Below, piece by piece: positions 25,453-35,225 of a stretch of DNA of 64,000 bases. Origin of the DNA: Rachycentron canadum (lineage: Eukaryota; Chordata; Actinopteri; Carangiformes; Rachycentridae); NCBI GenBank assembly GCA_038496675.1, contig CM076663.1, positions 20,117,011 through 20,181,010 of the forward strand. Direction: 5' to 3'. Position numbers and translations under genes: made by a program. Each line of letters starts with the position of its first letter. Position 1 is the first letter of the stretch. The notes under the pieces were generated by a model. The model was not told the origin of the DNA. It did not search any database and saw only the letters and a program-made list of their open reading frames with translations.

Positions 25453-25560
25453 GGATTATAGCTGCAGTGAGAGACACTGGAAAGATGAGGAGAGAAAGAG
25501 AGGGGATAACATGCAGCAAAGGGTCATAGGTCAGACTCAAACCTGGGCCACTGCAGTTAG
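25453..25560 (-). repeat. SINE-like repeat, family S1, copy 1
   Basis: On the minus strand: a B-box-like segment (GGCCCAGGTTTGAGTCTGAC), then CCCTTTGCTGCATGTTATCC and a pyrimidine-rich tail. The same order is found at 40795-40960 and 51235-51325 on plus. The head resembles a tRNA T-arm, so a tRNA-derived SINE is likely. Confidence 0.6.
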
Positions 25561-26416
25561 TACTAAGCTAATATTACGTGCTGTTCAGGTACCTGAATAA
25601 ATGATGATTATTAAACTTACTATGGTCTGTTTCTCTCTACAAATGGAGTTGTGTATGTTTAATGATAATAGATACTATTAATATCTTAAATAATAATAAT
25701 AATAATTAAAACTGCATTTTAAAACAGAACAGAAAATATTAACATTGAGAAACAGTAAAGCTGCATTGTACCTATAAACAGCTGTTGGTGGTTTAGAAGG
25801 ATGTTTTTTTTTTTTTTTATGTATCTAGGACTAAAAACTATTGAAGTTTCAGTTTTCCATCACTGGGAGAATTACTGACCCTGGAGAGTGAATGTGAGGC
25901 ACAATGCATATATTCAGAGATATAGACATGCATATGGCTGCAAATATCTGTGTATGAATGAGGAAAGAATGTTTCAATTAAGTAATATAATATATATAAT
26001 AAAATATTTTTTTTTTAAATCATGAAAGTGTAAAAGACAAGCATATTTGGACAACACAGGAATAACAATACAAAACTAATCTTAATCGTATACTTAATCT
26101 AGGCATAGCTGTGTAATAGTTGAATAAGTGTTCATACAGGTTTGTTTGCACATATAGATTACATATTTCTTGTAAGTCAGTGGACTGCAGCAACACTTAC
26201 CAACCTTTGATCCATCACAGATCAACACAGAGAGAGAGCAGCAGGAGGAAACTCACAATTCTCGGCCAGCATAGACTCAGAAGCTGCTGACATAACATCA
26301 AAAAATTTCTACAGAGTCAAAGTCCAGAGGTTAACTGAGAAAGACAAAGATTTGCTCAATGAAAGGTTAATAGTCTATAGCACTCATCATGGCAAAATGA
26401 GGTGGAGGAAGTGGTG
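25561..26416. other. unannotated AT-rich stretch
   Basis: Short T- and A-runs (25805-25819, 26005-26017) and no recognised gene. It ends where the tRNA-Phe-derived array begins. Confidence 0.45.
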
Positions 26417-26455
26417 GATCTTGAGTCGAATGCTTCCCAACTGAACCATTTGGGC
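26417..26455 (-). pseudogene. tRNA-Phe relic, 5' half
   Basis: Plus-strand words 'gatcttgagtcgaatgc' and 'ttcccaactgaaccattt' match the anticodon-to-5'-end part of the intact copy with about seven differences. The T-arm half is absent. Confidence 0.7.
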
Positions 26456-26492
26456 CCACTACGTTGACCTACAAAGGCTGTGGCGACTCAAC

Positions 26493-26530
26493 AGGATTGA
26501 ACCAATGCTCTCCCAACTGATCTATTTTTT
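26493..26530 (-). pseudogene. tRNA-Phe relic with internal deletion
   Basis: The T-loop part 'aggattgaacca' is joined directly to the D-arm part 'atgctctcccaactga'. The anticodon arm and variable loop (about 21 nt) are gone. Confidence 0.7.
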
Positions 26531-26816
26531 ATCTATCTATTTAATTCCTGTAGGTGCCGGTGACTCTGGCATAAGAAGGTGATAAATATTAAAGGTACTC
26601 AGAAAACCTCCAGAAAGATTTACAACTTTTCTCTTGAGGCGGTGACAGTGATGTAGAAAAAGCTTTTAGGAATGTGTGTAGATACTGATACTCTATAGAC
26701 TTGGGCAACAGAGTAATATTGGTGTACGAGTGTAAACATCAAGTCAGTTTTTTCATGGCAACAATGCTCCACTTTCCACTCAAGGCAACTTGCTACATAA
26801 ACAGCAGCCCAAGAGT

Positions 26817-26862
26817 TGCCAAAACCCAGGGTTGAACCAGGGACCTTTATCTGCAGTATTTC
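26817..26862 (-). pseudogene. tRNA-Phe relic, 3' half
   Basis: 'tgccaaaacccagggttga' and 'accagggacctttatct' match the acceptor 3' strand, T-arm and variable loop. The three CpG sites of this half have become CpA or TpG. Confidence 0.75.
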
Positions 26863-27008
26863 CACACACTATGGCATCTGTATAGGTGTTGGCAACTCTG
26901 GCATAAGAAGGTGATAAATATTAAAGGTGCTCAGAAAACAGCACCAGAGCACCATGAGTCCACAGATTTTAGAAGAGAGACTTATCACGTTATTGATTCC
27001 TCTTGAGC

Positions 27009-27030
27009 TGCCAGAACCGGGGAACATGCT
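27009..27030 (-). pseudogene. short tRNA-Phe trace
   Basis: 'tgccagaaccggggaac' resembles the acceptor/T-arm end and is joined to the spacer word 'gctacgttgacc' that normally follows the 5' end. Almost the whole tRNA has been deleted. Confidence 0.5.
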
Positions 27031-27164
27031 ACGTTGACCAATGTGGGCTGTAGCAGAACAGAGGAACATGTGTAGAAAACTGCCAAGGTAGGAGCTAGGA
27101 ACAAAGTACATTAATGATTACAGAAGATTGAGAAAACTTGTAAAGGAAGCAGTGACTTAAGAAC

Positions 27165-27237
27165 TGCCGAAACCCGGGATCGAACCAGGGACCTTTAGAT
27201 CTTCAGTCTAACGCTCTCCCAACTGAGCTATTTCGGC
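27165..27237 (-). tRNA. tRNA-Phe (anticodon GAA), intact
   Basis: A 73-nt cloverleaf read from 27237 down to 27165. The acceptor stem pairs GCCGAAA with TTTCGGC over seven pairs, with discriminator A. The D-arm is GCTC...GAGC. The anticodon stem is TTAGA/TCTAA with loop CTGAAGA (anticodon GAA at 27202-27204). The T-arm pairs CCTGG with CCGGG around loop TTCGATC. The internal Pol III promoter is complete: A-box TAGCTCAGTTGG and B-box GGTTCGATCC. The CCA end is not encoded, as usual in eukaryotes. A TTTT run about 30 nt downstream (plus-strand AAAA near 27133) could end transcription. The sequence matches the standard vertebrate tRNA-Phe as I remember it. It is expected to carry phenylalanine for UUC/UUU codons. 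Its flanks are array spacers. Confidence 0.95.
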
Positions 27238-27516
27238 ACACTGCTCACCTCATGTCAAAGTTCCTCTGAAAGCTTCCAGAAATGTCACATGAAAGAGACC
27301 ACAAACCATTGCCCTGTAGGCCGTGGCATAAGAAGGTGTGAAGCGATACTGCCATAGAAATTTTCCACTTGTCTCAGGAAGTGACAGAGCTGGCAAAAAT
27401 GACAGACCATGATATGTTGACCAATGTAGGCTGAACACAGGAACATCTGTAGGGCACTACCAAGGTAGGTGCTAGGAAGAGGAACTAACTTCTAACCTAA
27501 AGGGTGAATCAAGAAA

Positions 27517-27581
27517 TGCCGAAACCCGGGATCGAACCAGGGACCTTTAGATCTTCAGTCTAACGCTCTCCCAACTGAGCT
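27517..27581 (-). pseudogene. tRNA-Phe copy lacking its first 8 nucleotides
   Basis: Identical to the intact copy over 65 nt, from the discriminator base through anticodon GAA to the D-stem. The sequence then changes abruptly (plus strand 'gagct' followed by 'gacctacatc'), removing the seven 5' acceptor bases and U8. The replacing bases cannot pair with the 3' acceptor strand, so a mature tRNA is not expected. The B-box is intact and the A-box differs only at its first base, so RNA polymerase III could still transcribe it. It keeps all four CpG sites of this part, unlike the older relics, so the truncation is recent or the copy has been homogenised with its neighbour. Confidence 0.9.
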
Positions 27582-27807
27582 GACCTACATCTTTTCTCCT
27601 GAGGAGGTGAGAGTGATGTAGGAACAGAGTTTAGGAACTTCTGTACTATACTCTAAAGACAAAGGCACCAGAGTAATATCTGATCTCATATGTCTGTGAG
27701 TGCAGCCATCAAGTAATTTTTTCATGGCAATAATGCCCCAGTTTAACACTCTCTGAACCGGGGTACAGATTTTACAATCAGGACAACATCATCAATGCCT
27801 CAAGAGC

Positions 27808-27830
27808 TGCCAATAGAACCAGGGATCATG
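27808..27830 (-). pseudogene. short tRNA-Phe trace
   Basis: 'tgccaatagaaccagggat' resembles the acceptor/T-arm end and is followed at once by the spacer word 'gatgttgac'. It is the same kind of near-total deletion as at 27009. Confidence 0.5.
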
Positions 27831-27933
27831 CAGGGATGTTGACTTATGTAGGCTGTGGCGACTGGTGCAAGAAGGTGATAAATATTAAAGATGTGAATTG
27901 ATACTACCATGAATATTTTCACCTTGTCTGATG

Positions 27934-27974
27934 GATCTTCAGTTTAACGCTGTGTCAACTGGGCTATTTGTGCC
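27934..27974 (-). pseudogene. tRNA-Phe relic, 5' half
   Basis: 'gatcttcagtttaacgctg' and 'tgtcaactgggctatttg' match the anticodon arm, D-arm and 5' acceptor with few changes. The T-arm half is absent. Confidence 0.75.
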
Positions 27975-28118
27975 CACTATGTTGACTCGAGGAGAAGGAC
28001 AGAGAAACGAGTACAAAACTGCCAACCTAGGAACATCACAGAGCATTTGAACATTGATCAGAAACTCTACAAACAAGGGAGCTATAGATTTTCCAATCAA
28101 GGCAACTTAAACAAGAGC

Positions 28119-28191
28119 TGCCAAAACCCAGGAGAGAACCAGGGACCTTTAGACCTTCAAACTAACACTCTACCAAATGAGCTATTTTGGC
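28119..28191 (-). pseudogene. tRNA-Phe pseudogene, full length but damaged
   Basis: A 73-nt segment with anticodon GAA still present (28156-28158). The acceptor stem still pairs (GCCAAAA with TTTTGGC) because the G4-C69 pair became A-T. The T-stem pairs only with G-T wobbles, and the T-loop TTCTCTC has lost the conserved purine-57 and A58, which also breaks the B-box. The anticodon stem has a T-T mismatch next to the loop and the loop reads TTGAAGG. None of the five CpG sites of the intact gene remains; four were lost by the CpG transition. Probably inactive. Confidence 0.85.
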
Positions 28192-28357
28192 TAAGGTACT
28201 GCTGTGCTAATGTGTGTGGCCGAAACTCCTAATGTTGATGTAGAAACTGAGAGAATGAACATCTATATGAAACTCTACAAACCATGGCTCCAGAGTACCA
28301 TCAGTCTACTGATTTTGAAATTAAGACAACTTGTCATTTAAATGATACCTCAGTGGC

Positions 28358-28393
28358 TGCTGAAACCCAAAATTGAAACAAAGGCCATCTGAC
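28358..28393 (-). pseudogene. tRNA-Phe relic, 3' part
   Basis: 'tgctgaaacccaaaattga' and 'aacaaaggccatct' align with the acceptor, T-arm and variable loop with several transitions. The rest is missing. Confidence 0.6.
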
Positions 28394-28493
28394 ATTGACC
28401 TATGCGGGCTGTGGCATATGTGGCACAAGAAGGTGATAAATATTAAAGGTGTGAAGCGATACTACCATTAATTTTTTCACTTCTTCTCAGGAG

Positions 28494-28525
28494 ATGATCA
28501 ATCTTCAGTTTAACTCTGTGCCCGC
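28494..28525 (-). pseudogene. tRNA-Phe trace around the anticodon arm
   Basis: 'atcttcagtttaactctg' matches the anticodon arm and is followed by the post-gene spacer words 'cccgctacgttgac'. The D-arm is mostly deleted. Confidence 0.55.
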
Positions 28526-28666
28526 TACGTTGACGTAGGTAGAAGAACAGAGGAACATGCACAAAACGACCAACATAGGTGCTAGGAAAAGAGCCTGTGA
28601 ACATTGGTAGGAAACTCTACAATTAAGGGAACTAAGGATTGTACAATCAAACTTAACATAAAAAAA

Positions 28667-28705
28667 ACCTTTGGGTCTTCAGTCTAATGATCTCATAACT
28701 GAGCT
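28667..28705 (-). pseudogene. tRNA-Phe relic, broken at the same base as the 27517 copy
   Basis: 'acctttgggtcttcagtct' and 'tctcataactgagct' match the variable loop, anticodon arm and D-arm. The match stops after 'gagct', exactly where the 27517-27581 copy stops, and a related spacer ('gagggtgagagtgacgtagg') follows in both. Confidence 0.75.
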
Positions 28706-28760
28706 TCTCCAAAGAGTTACAATTGTTGTCTTGAGAGGGTGAGAGTGACGTAGGAAAAGG

Positions 28761-30969
28761 GCTTGGGAATTTGGGATGTTAGATTTGTTGGGATTTTTTA
28801 TTTATTCCTGTATCCCTTTTGCTTAACCTCAGAATCTCTTTTTGGTGGAGCTTATAGTGTATGCTCCCTTCAAGCTGACACAATCACACATACCTGGGAT
28901 ATATCTAAAAATAAGAAGGACAATGTTTCTCTGGCACGTTATCCCTCCTCTACTCTATAAATGTACTACACGATACTATTGTTGTGCTCCGATGTCATCA
29001 ATCATCCTTTGAATGTTTGGTTTATAAATATTATTATTATTATGACTATTCCTTGAGCTGAAGTTGTATTAGTTAGGGTGGCTCTCATGGAAGCAAATGG
29101 CTCCTTGGCAGACCATTTGAGAGCCTATTCTACCAGTGCTGACACACACATACATGATTGCTTTTTCAATTTCTGTCAGTTGACTTCCAAATATATATTC
29201 TAAATGCAACTGGCAAAATGCACACACACATACACACACACACACACACACAAACAATACAAGCGGTGGCAGGGCGCCACTCAGCCTTGCATCCCGTTGT
29301 GTCACTGCACGCCTCTAAATTATTCAGTGTCACTCAAATATTGATATGGAAATCACAGCTGACTGAACTGACAGAGACCAGAGAGAAAAGGCAGCAAAGA
29401 TCCACTGTCCTCATTCCTCTGTCCTTTTATTTTTGTCTCTCTGCTCCATTTGACTGATACCTTTTGATGCCAGCAGCTGCTCATCCTTATTTTATGTCCA
29501 TTTCACACAGGATACAGTGAACACTAAAAATGATTGCTGGCCATTGAAGGCCTTTTCACAGAAGAATAAAAAAAATATATATCTCCTGTGATTTGAACAG
29601 TTGATTATGAAGCATGGCCCTGGCAAGTGGTCTTGGAGTTAGCTGAGCCATATTCTACTGAGTGTGTCTTGAACCATATTGATCCAGCACTGTGTGACTC
29701 TGATTACAGAATCAGCTGTTCCTTTTCACACCTCATGACTAAATGAACACAGACTCATTGCAATGATCAAGCAGGCGGAACATATTCTCTTGAATATGCA
29801 CCAGCAGAATCAATACTAAATGGAGAAGGATCAACTTGTTTTACATTGACAGTGGCAAGTAGAGGGAAAAAGGATTGGATTTGTATTCCAATCTGAACAA
29901 AGCAGGAGTAGGAAAGTTAAAACCACAGAAGGATCCCGTCATAAGGGCCGCTTGCAGAGTCTGAGTGGGGCAGAGGAATCGCTCCATTCAGTGGAGAATG
30001 CCAAATTGTTTTGGAAAGTTACAAATATCCCATCAATTTTGAGCTCAGAAATGTTGAGGATAGGGGGTTGACCATCCGACAAGCACTTCATTTGATACTA
30101 ATCCCTTTAGCGCCTTTAGCTTCATATATCCTGGCCTCAGATTTATGTCCTGGAGGGAGCATTTTCTGATGGCACAAGAACTGTAAGTGAAGATAGACTG
30201 CCTGAAATCTTCTCCCTCTTCACCTTCGCAGGTCTCCTTCCCACCACAGCAGCCTCTCCAGGACAATTCCAGGAATCCAGGGATCTTATCTGCATTTTGT
30301 CCGTGGGAACAAGAATCTAAATTTAGTTCATCTACCATAGGTCCTGGCCCCAAAGAGCTGTTCCTGTCTGAATTTCTGATGGTGGGAATGCACACAAGGA
30401 CCTTTTCTTAAGCCCCTTCAAGTGCAGACCTCACTGGACAGTTTAACACCCACTAACAGTGAACATGCCAGTTTTCGCCCCCTTTTTCCTGCTGTGATGT
30501 GTTTCAGGGCACGAACACTGTAAACAGACCTGACACCTGCCCAGCACGGTGCTGTCAAACTAGAAAAACCACAAGTACACCTTCTGCTGGGAGTGACCTG
30601 CGCTCTGGGAATTTTTAATAACACAATCACCGACAAAATCGTCTCTAACACCTACAGGAGCCCCAACACAGATCCCTTTGACCAGTCTAGACGGCAGCGA
30701 GGAGCTCAATCTTTGAATCTGTGTGTCGGTCTCCTCTCTGTCCGCAAACTTGTCTGGCAGAGCAGAAGGACCTATACGCAAATGTAATATAGCATGTGTA
30801 TACCTACAGAATTTAATGTATGGAAATGAGAATACTGTATAATTACATATAAAACAAAAACATATAAGAAATTGGAACACCTTCACATAATAATATAATC
30901 ATACAAATATGTAGGTTTATACATGTATGTTTATATAATCGTAGACATATGTTATATAACTATATAACT
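28761..30969. other. unannotated non-coding stretch
   Basis: Contains a CA run (29221-29252) and otherwise unique-looking DNA. Overlapping frames on both strands at 30045-30886 have no recognised domain. No gene called. Confidence 0.45.
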
Positions 30970-31012
30970 ATACATTAGGGTCAAAAAGTCTGAGACCAGT
31001 TTCTCTGAATGT
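30970..31012 (+). mobile_element. Tc1/mariner-like terminal fragment
   Basis: 'gggtcaaaaagtctgagacc' resembles a known fish Tc1-like terminus. Its reverse complement, in a better preserved form, occurs at 46070-46112. No transposase part was found beside it. Confidence 0.5.
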
Positions 31013-32478
31013 GAAGGTAAATGGACTTCAAATGAATGAGAAATTAATTAGTATGTATGTATGCTTATACACACTGATTTAGGTATAAAAAAGGTATTTA
31101 AGTTCTTGTGGCTTCTCAGTATCTGGGTTAGGGTTTGGCTTATTTGGGAAATACATTGAAACAACACAGCTGTGCAAATACGAGCAATGGCACACATTTT
31201 AAATGATAAGCAGTAAAAAAAAAAAAAAAAAAAAAAAAGAATATCACAAGTGCTCTATGTTTCTGTGAAATTATCAGAAAATGCCAGCAACAGATCTGCT
31301 CCTGTAGATCTGCTTAGTTCCTGGGGCTCTTGGAGGCAGAAATGGGCCATATGTGCACTGTGGCCTTTAGCTGTCTCCATGTGTGTTTGCACTTTTGCCA
31401 GTAGTCATGAAAAAGGCATTCAACATTTCAAATGTGACTGAGCACTCCCTCCTGAACCTTTTAAGATGGACATTATATTCTTTGAGTGGGAACCTGCCAT
31501 TCACTCTCTACCCACTATTTTGCTTTCATACCAGTTCGATCATCTCTGGAAGTACAGCACACTCGGGCTTTCATGAGAATCAGAGCAGCGGGTGGTTTTC
31601 TGAATAAAGCTTGGTCAATAACACCCACATGGATCATTTGTATACCCAAACTGTCACATCTGTGATTATACTGTGAGTTGTCTCTCGCCTTACATCAGTG
31701 CCAAGTGTATTTGCAGTCACTGCATGCAGGTATTGTGATGGCACACTGTGTGGCTTTTAGTTACATAAAACTCTTTCAAATATCCAGGTTTCTTTGTACT
31801 GCTCTCAGCTATATACTATGCAAACAAACAGGCACACAGAGGACTGCGCGATCCAGACAGGCTTCGATTGGATAATAGCTTACATAATCAGGCTGCCTGG
31901 AAAGAGCACAGCAGAGGGCATGAGGCAAAGACAGCCTGTGTCATACCAATGAGCTGGTTAGGGAACTAGTATTTCAGGAAGATTCAGCAGGCTACCTGGC
32001 TCCTGACATGGTGACAGCTCATGTTACATCTTGTGTACCAAACACTGTTGTTGCAGGCTGTTGTCTCTGAGAAACCTGGATCCCATTGTCAGAAATTTGC
32101 AATGCTCTATCTTATCAGGGACAACAAGCGTGGATTAGACGCTGATATGGCGGCTTGTGCCAGTGTTGACTAACAGGGTGAATATGCTGTCGACATGAAA
32201 GCTGAAGGTTGTACATATTTTCGGAAATCACGACATACATTTTACCCTGAGCAGCTTCCAAGGCTGTTTTTGCAGCCACTTCAAACCTGTGCAAAAGTAC
32301 ACAAACTAAAACCTAAATACACAACTCTGATCCAGACCCAACTCAAAATCAAAAGATATTTTCAACAATGCAGGATGTCATCTCAAAAATGCAATTTTGC
32401 AGAGTGCATGAGATGGGTATTTTTCATTTTAAGTGAATATAGTTATATCATTGTTGGCCTCAATATGGACAGTTAAGT
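31013..32478. other. unannotated non-coding stretch
   Basis: Contains an A24 run (31215-31238) and no recognised gene or repeat family. Confidence 0.45.
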
Positions 32479-32895
32479 AAAAGTGGCAACCCACCATGAC
32501 GTCACCCATTGGTTTGGGAACTGGTTTGTACTTTGTCTGTCGGCCATCTTGGTCTTTTGAAACAAGAAGAAACCATAGTTGGAGCGGAGGGTGGGGCTGA
32601 GGAGGAGTGAGGGGTGGATCCTAGATGCTTTGAGCTCTATCCTGATTGTCAGGCAGGACACCGTGAATGGTACAGTCTGTCAATCATGGGGTAGCCACGC
32701 CTTAATTCATTAAAAAATGACTTGAAAGACTTAAAACTCGAGACCATAAACTCATTAGGAAAACGTTTACTGAGCTAATAAATCAAGTGAGAGGTAGAGA
32801 CATTTTCACATAGACTTCAATACAATCTGACTTCTTTAACAACCAGTGGAGTCGCCCCCTGATGGACATTAGAGAGAAGCAGGTTTACGGATACA
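32479..32895 (-). mobile_element. non-autonomous element, family C, copy 4
   Basis: Shares with copy 2 the order 'aagtggcaaccca', 'ggtttgggaactgg', 'gccatcttgg', 'gagaccataaactcattagg', 'aacaaccagtggagtcgccc'. A segment at 32560-32660 (the GGAGCGGAGGGTGGGGCTGA region) is present here but missing from copy 2. The terminal TATATACAGTCTATG end is lost. Confidence 0.8.
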
Positions 32896-34999
32896 GAATA
32901 TTGAAGCACTAGAGGAACTGTCGATTTTATTTCATGCATTTCTTTTCTTACCTAACCTGGTGCCTACATTGTCCACAATGCAGCTTGACAGCTTTTGTGA
33001 ATGATTTGGGTGTTATGCTATTATTATGCTTCAGACCCAAATGACGCTGACCTTAGATTTATCAGATTTTGCGGTGCTTCCTCTGGAAACAGCGACATCG
33101 CTCACCAGCCTTGGACAGGCTGTCTGGACCCCCAGCCTGAACAGTCAGCTTCACCAGTGACATTACAGCAAACAGGGTTGAGCTGACAGACCTTTGGGCG
33201 TGACTGTCACGTCTGGGCCACTTTGTTCACCTCACCTGTGCATGGCCACTCCCTGTCTGAACTGCTCCAGCTGGCAGGCATTTGAGTGGCCACACTGCCA
33301 ACGGTGCGGCTGCAGTGCTGCCAGTGTCAGGCCCTTTGTTTAAAAACTGACTTTGTATTGGGTAATGTCATAATAATATATCTAGCTTATCTGCTAACTT
33401 TTTCATATAATCTTAGCCTAAAATGGGTTTGTGCTATGACTACGTATATACAGCACAGATAGCCTCCACTTTTACCTTTAATATTTTTACTTTACTTTTT
33501 TGCTTTGTCCCAAATGTTTGTGTTTTGCAACATGATAACTCCCCTCCCAGATGAACATACTGGCCACGTTTATAGCTGGTCTGGTACCTGTTACGTCAAG
33601 CCATTAGCATCCTGACGGTTTGCCTGAACAGGGTGGCCTGGGATGGAGTGAATTTTAGTTTCAGTTCACCACTGCTGTTGACATAATCTGGAGCTGTAGC
33701 CTTGTTTGGAAGCAATTCATTTTAAAGGTTAGTCCACATGACCTTAAAAACGTGTTTACTTTGTGAACGCCTATGATTGTCCAGTAAAATGGCAACTGGT
33801 GTTTGCAAAGTGACTTTTTCAGCTTGTCATGTGTAATATAAGGAGTTTCTACATGAAAGTGCTATTTTCTGCCAAAGTTTGAACAATTTTGATTGTTTCA
33901 CATGACAGATATCTGTATTTGCGGCAACAAATGCTTGGTAACATTTGATTCAAAGCAGTTGTGTGATTATTGCCGGGCAAGTGAAGTCTGATCAAACCAC
34001 ACGGGCACAGATTACATAAATGTCATTTATATACTGAGGAATATTTAATCCTATAAAGAAATATTTCACATATGAAATCCACTGCTGTTGACAGTGGAGC
34101 CAAATAAACTCACATCATTTGAATAAAAATGCTGCCTTGTTTTATATGCGCATTTCTGATGAACGATTGCGGACAGCACTAACTGCTGTGACAAGTAAAT
34201 TGTGTTTCCTGTGACTTAATAATAAATGGCACTGCATGTTTTACCAGTTGGACACTTTTTTGTGAACTACCAGGAGCAGGACATGCTCTGTTTGCGTTAG
34301 CACTGACTTAATTCAGGTCATGTGTAAAGAGTGAACAGCGAGACTGAGGCGAAATAAAAAAATTTACAAAAAAATAAAAAATAAAGAAAAAATTACACCA
34401 AAGTGTTCCTGTCAGTCTCTTCTGCACAGGTAGGCAATTACAATCCAGAGTGACAATGCAGAAAAATCATGTATACAGGACATGTATATATTAACAAAAC
34501 CTTTATTGCCATGTTTAGAACAAGAAGAAAGGGGAAGACGCCGTGTACTGTGGGAGATCCTGCCCGGGTCTAGACACTGGTGATGGAATTAAGAGGCTGC
34601 AGGAGATCTGGATGTGATGAAGAGTGGATTCTGACAGAAGAAAGACGTCTTTCAAGTTTGACAGCAGCAACACGATTGGCTGGTAATAATTGTGGTGAAA
34701 TATGATTAGGTTTAATGATAATGGCTATTGTCAGCTGAATAGGAGCAGCAAAGAGGGAAGAGAATTGTGAATGAGATAAGGCCTCTTCCTCATTCTTAGA
34801 TTAGAGTCATGACTCCAAATACGTTTAGATCGTGATAAACAAAAAGGACAGAATCATTTTATGAGGCAAATGATGGTCACACCAGATACTGACTCAATTT
34901 CTGATCCATAACCTTGTGGCCTGAAAAAAACTCACATCCGTAGCCCAAGTCACAGAGGTCAGTGACTAATAAATGTCTTTTATCAAAACAAAAAGAAAC
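32896..34999. other. unannotated non-coding stretch
   Basis: Mixed-composition DNA, no recognised gene. An A-rich patch lies at 34355-34395. Confidence 0.45.
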
Positions 35000-35225
35000 C
35001 AACGACTTTGATTACGCCAGTGGTCTTTTATTGTGACTGGCCCAGGGCACAACTGTGCAGTAATCATGCTGTGTAATTACCAGCATCCTGATATGCTACA
35101 CCTGTCAGGTGGACGGAGCTTGGGAAGGGAGAAATGCTCATTGACGCATATCTGTTTAAAAGTCGTATGTCTTTAATTTCAAAAAACGTGAGGTGTGTTG
35201 CATTTATATTTCTGTTCAGCATGCC
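35000..35225 (+). mobile_element. Tc1/mariner-like 3'-end fragment
   Basis: Word order 'ggtcttttattgtgactgg', 'gcacaactgtgcagtaatca', 'tgctacacctgtcaggtgga', 'gggagaaatgctcattgac' and the terminus 'tgttgcatttatatttctgt' + 'tcag'. It matches the 3' portion of a Tc1-like family widespread in fish (from memory). No transposase sequence is left. Confidence 0.7.

Larger units (their letters stand above)
26417..28760 (-). repeat. decayed tandem array derived from a tRNA-Phe gene
   Basis: Twelve segments aligning to tRNA-Phe(GAA) lie here on the minus strand. One is intact (27165-27237), one lacks only its 5' end (27517-27581), one is full length but damaged (28119-28191), and nine are partial (starts 26417, 26493, 26817, 27009, 27808, 27934, 28358, 28494, 28667). 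Spacer modules recur with them: 'aagaaggtgataaatatta' (26574, 26906, 27871, 28428), 'ttttttcatggcaa' (26749, 27718) and 'gctaggaa' after a 'ccaa..taggtgctagg' block (27092, 27470, 28581). tRNA pieces and spacers are therefore duplicated together, in irregular order. Confidence 0.85.

Noticed and set aside
28119..28191. Compensatory G-C to A-T change in the acceptor stem taken as proof of function
   Set aside because: Both changes are CpG transitions, and the same copy has a destroyed T-loop and B-box, so neutral decay explains it better.
28047..28232. 61-codon plus-strand frame inside the tRNA array
   Set aside because: It runs antisense across the tRNA-Phe pseudogene at 28119-28191 and has no protein-like features.
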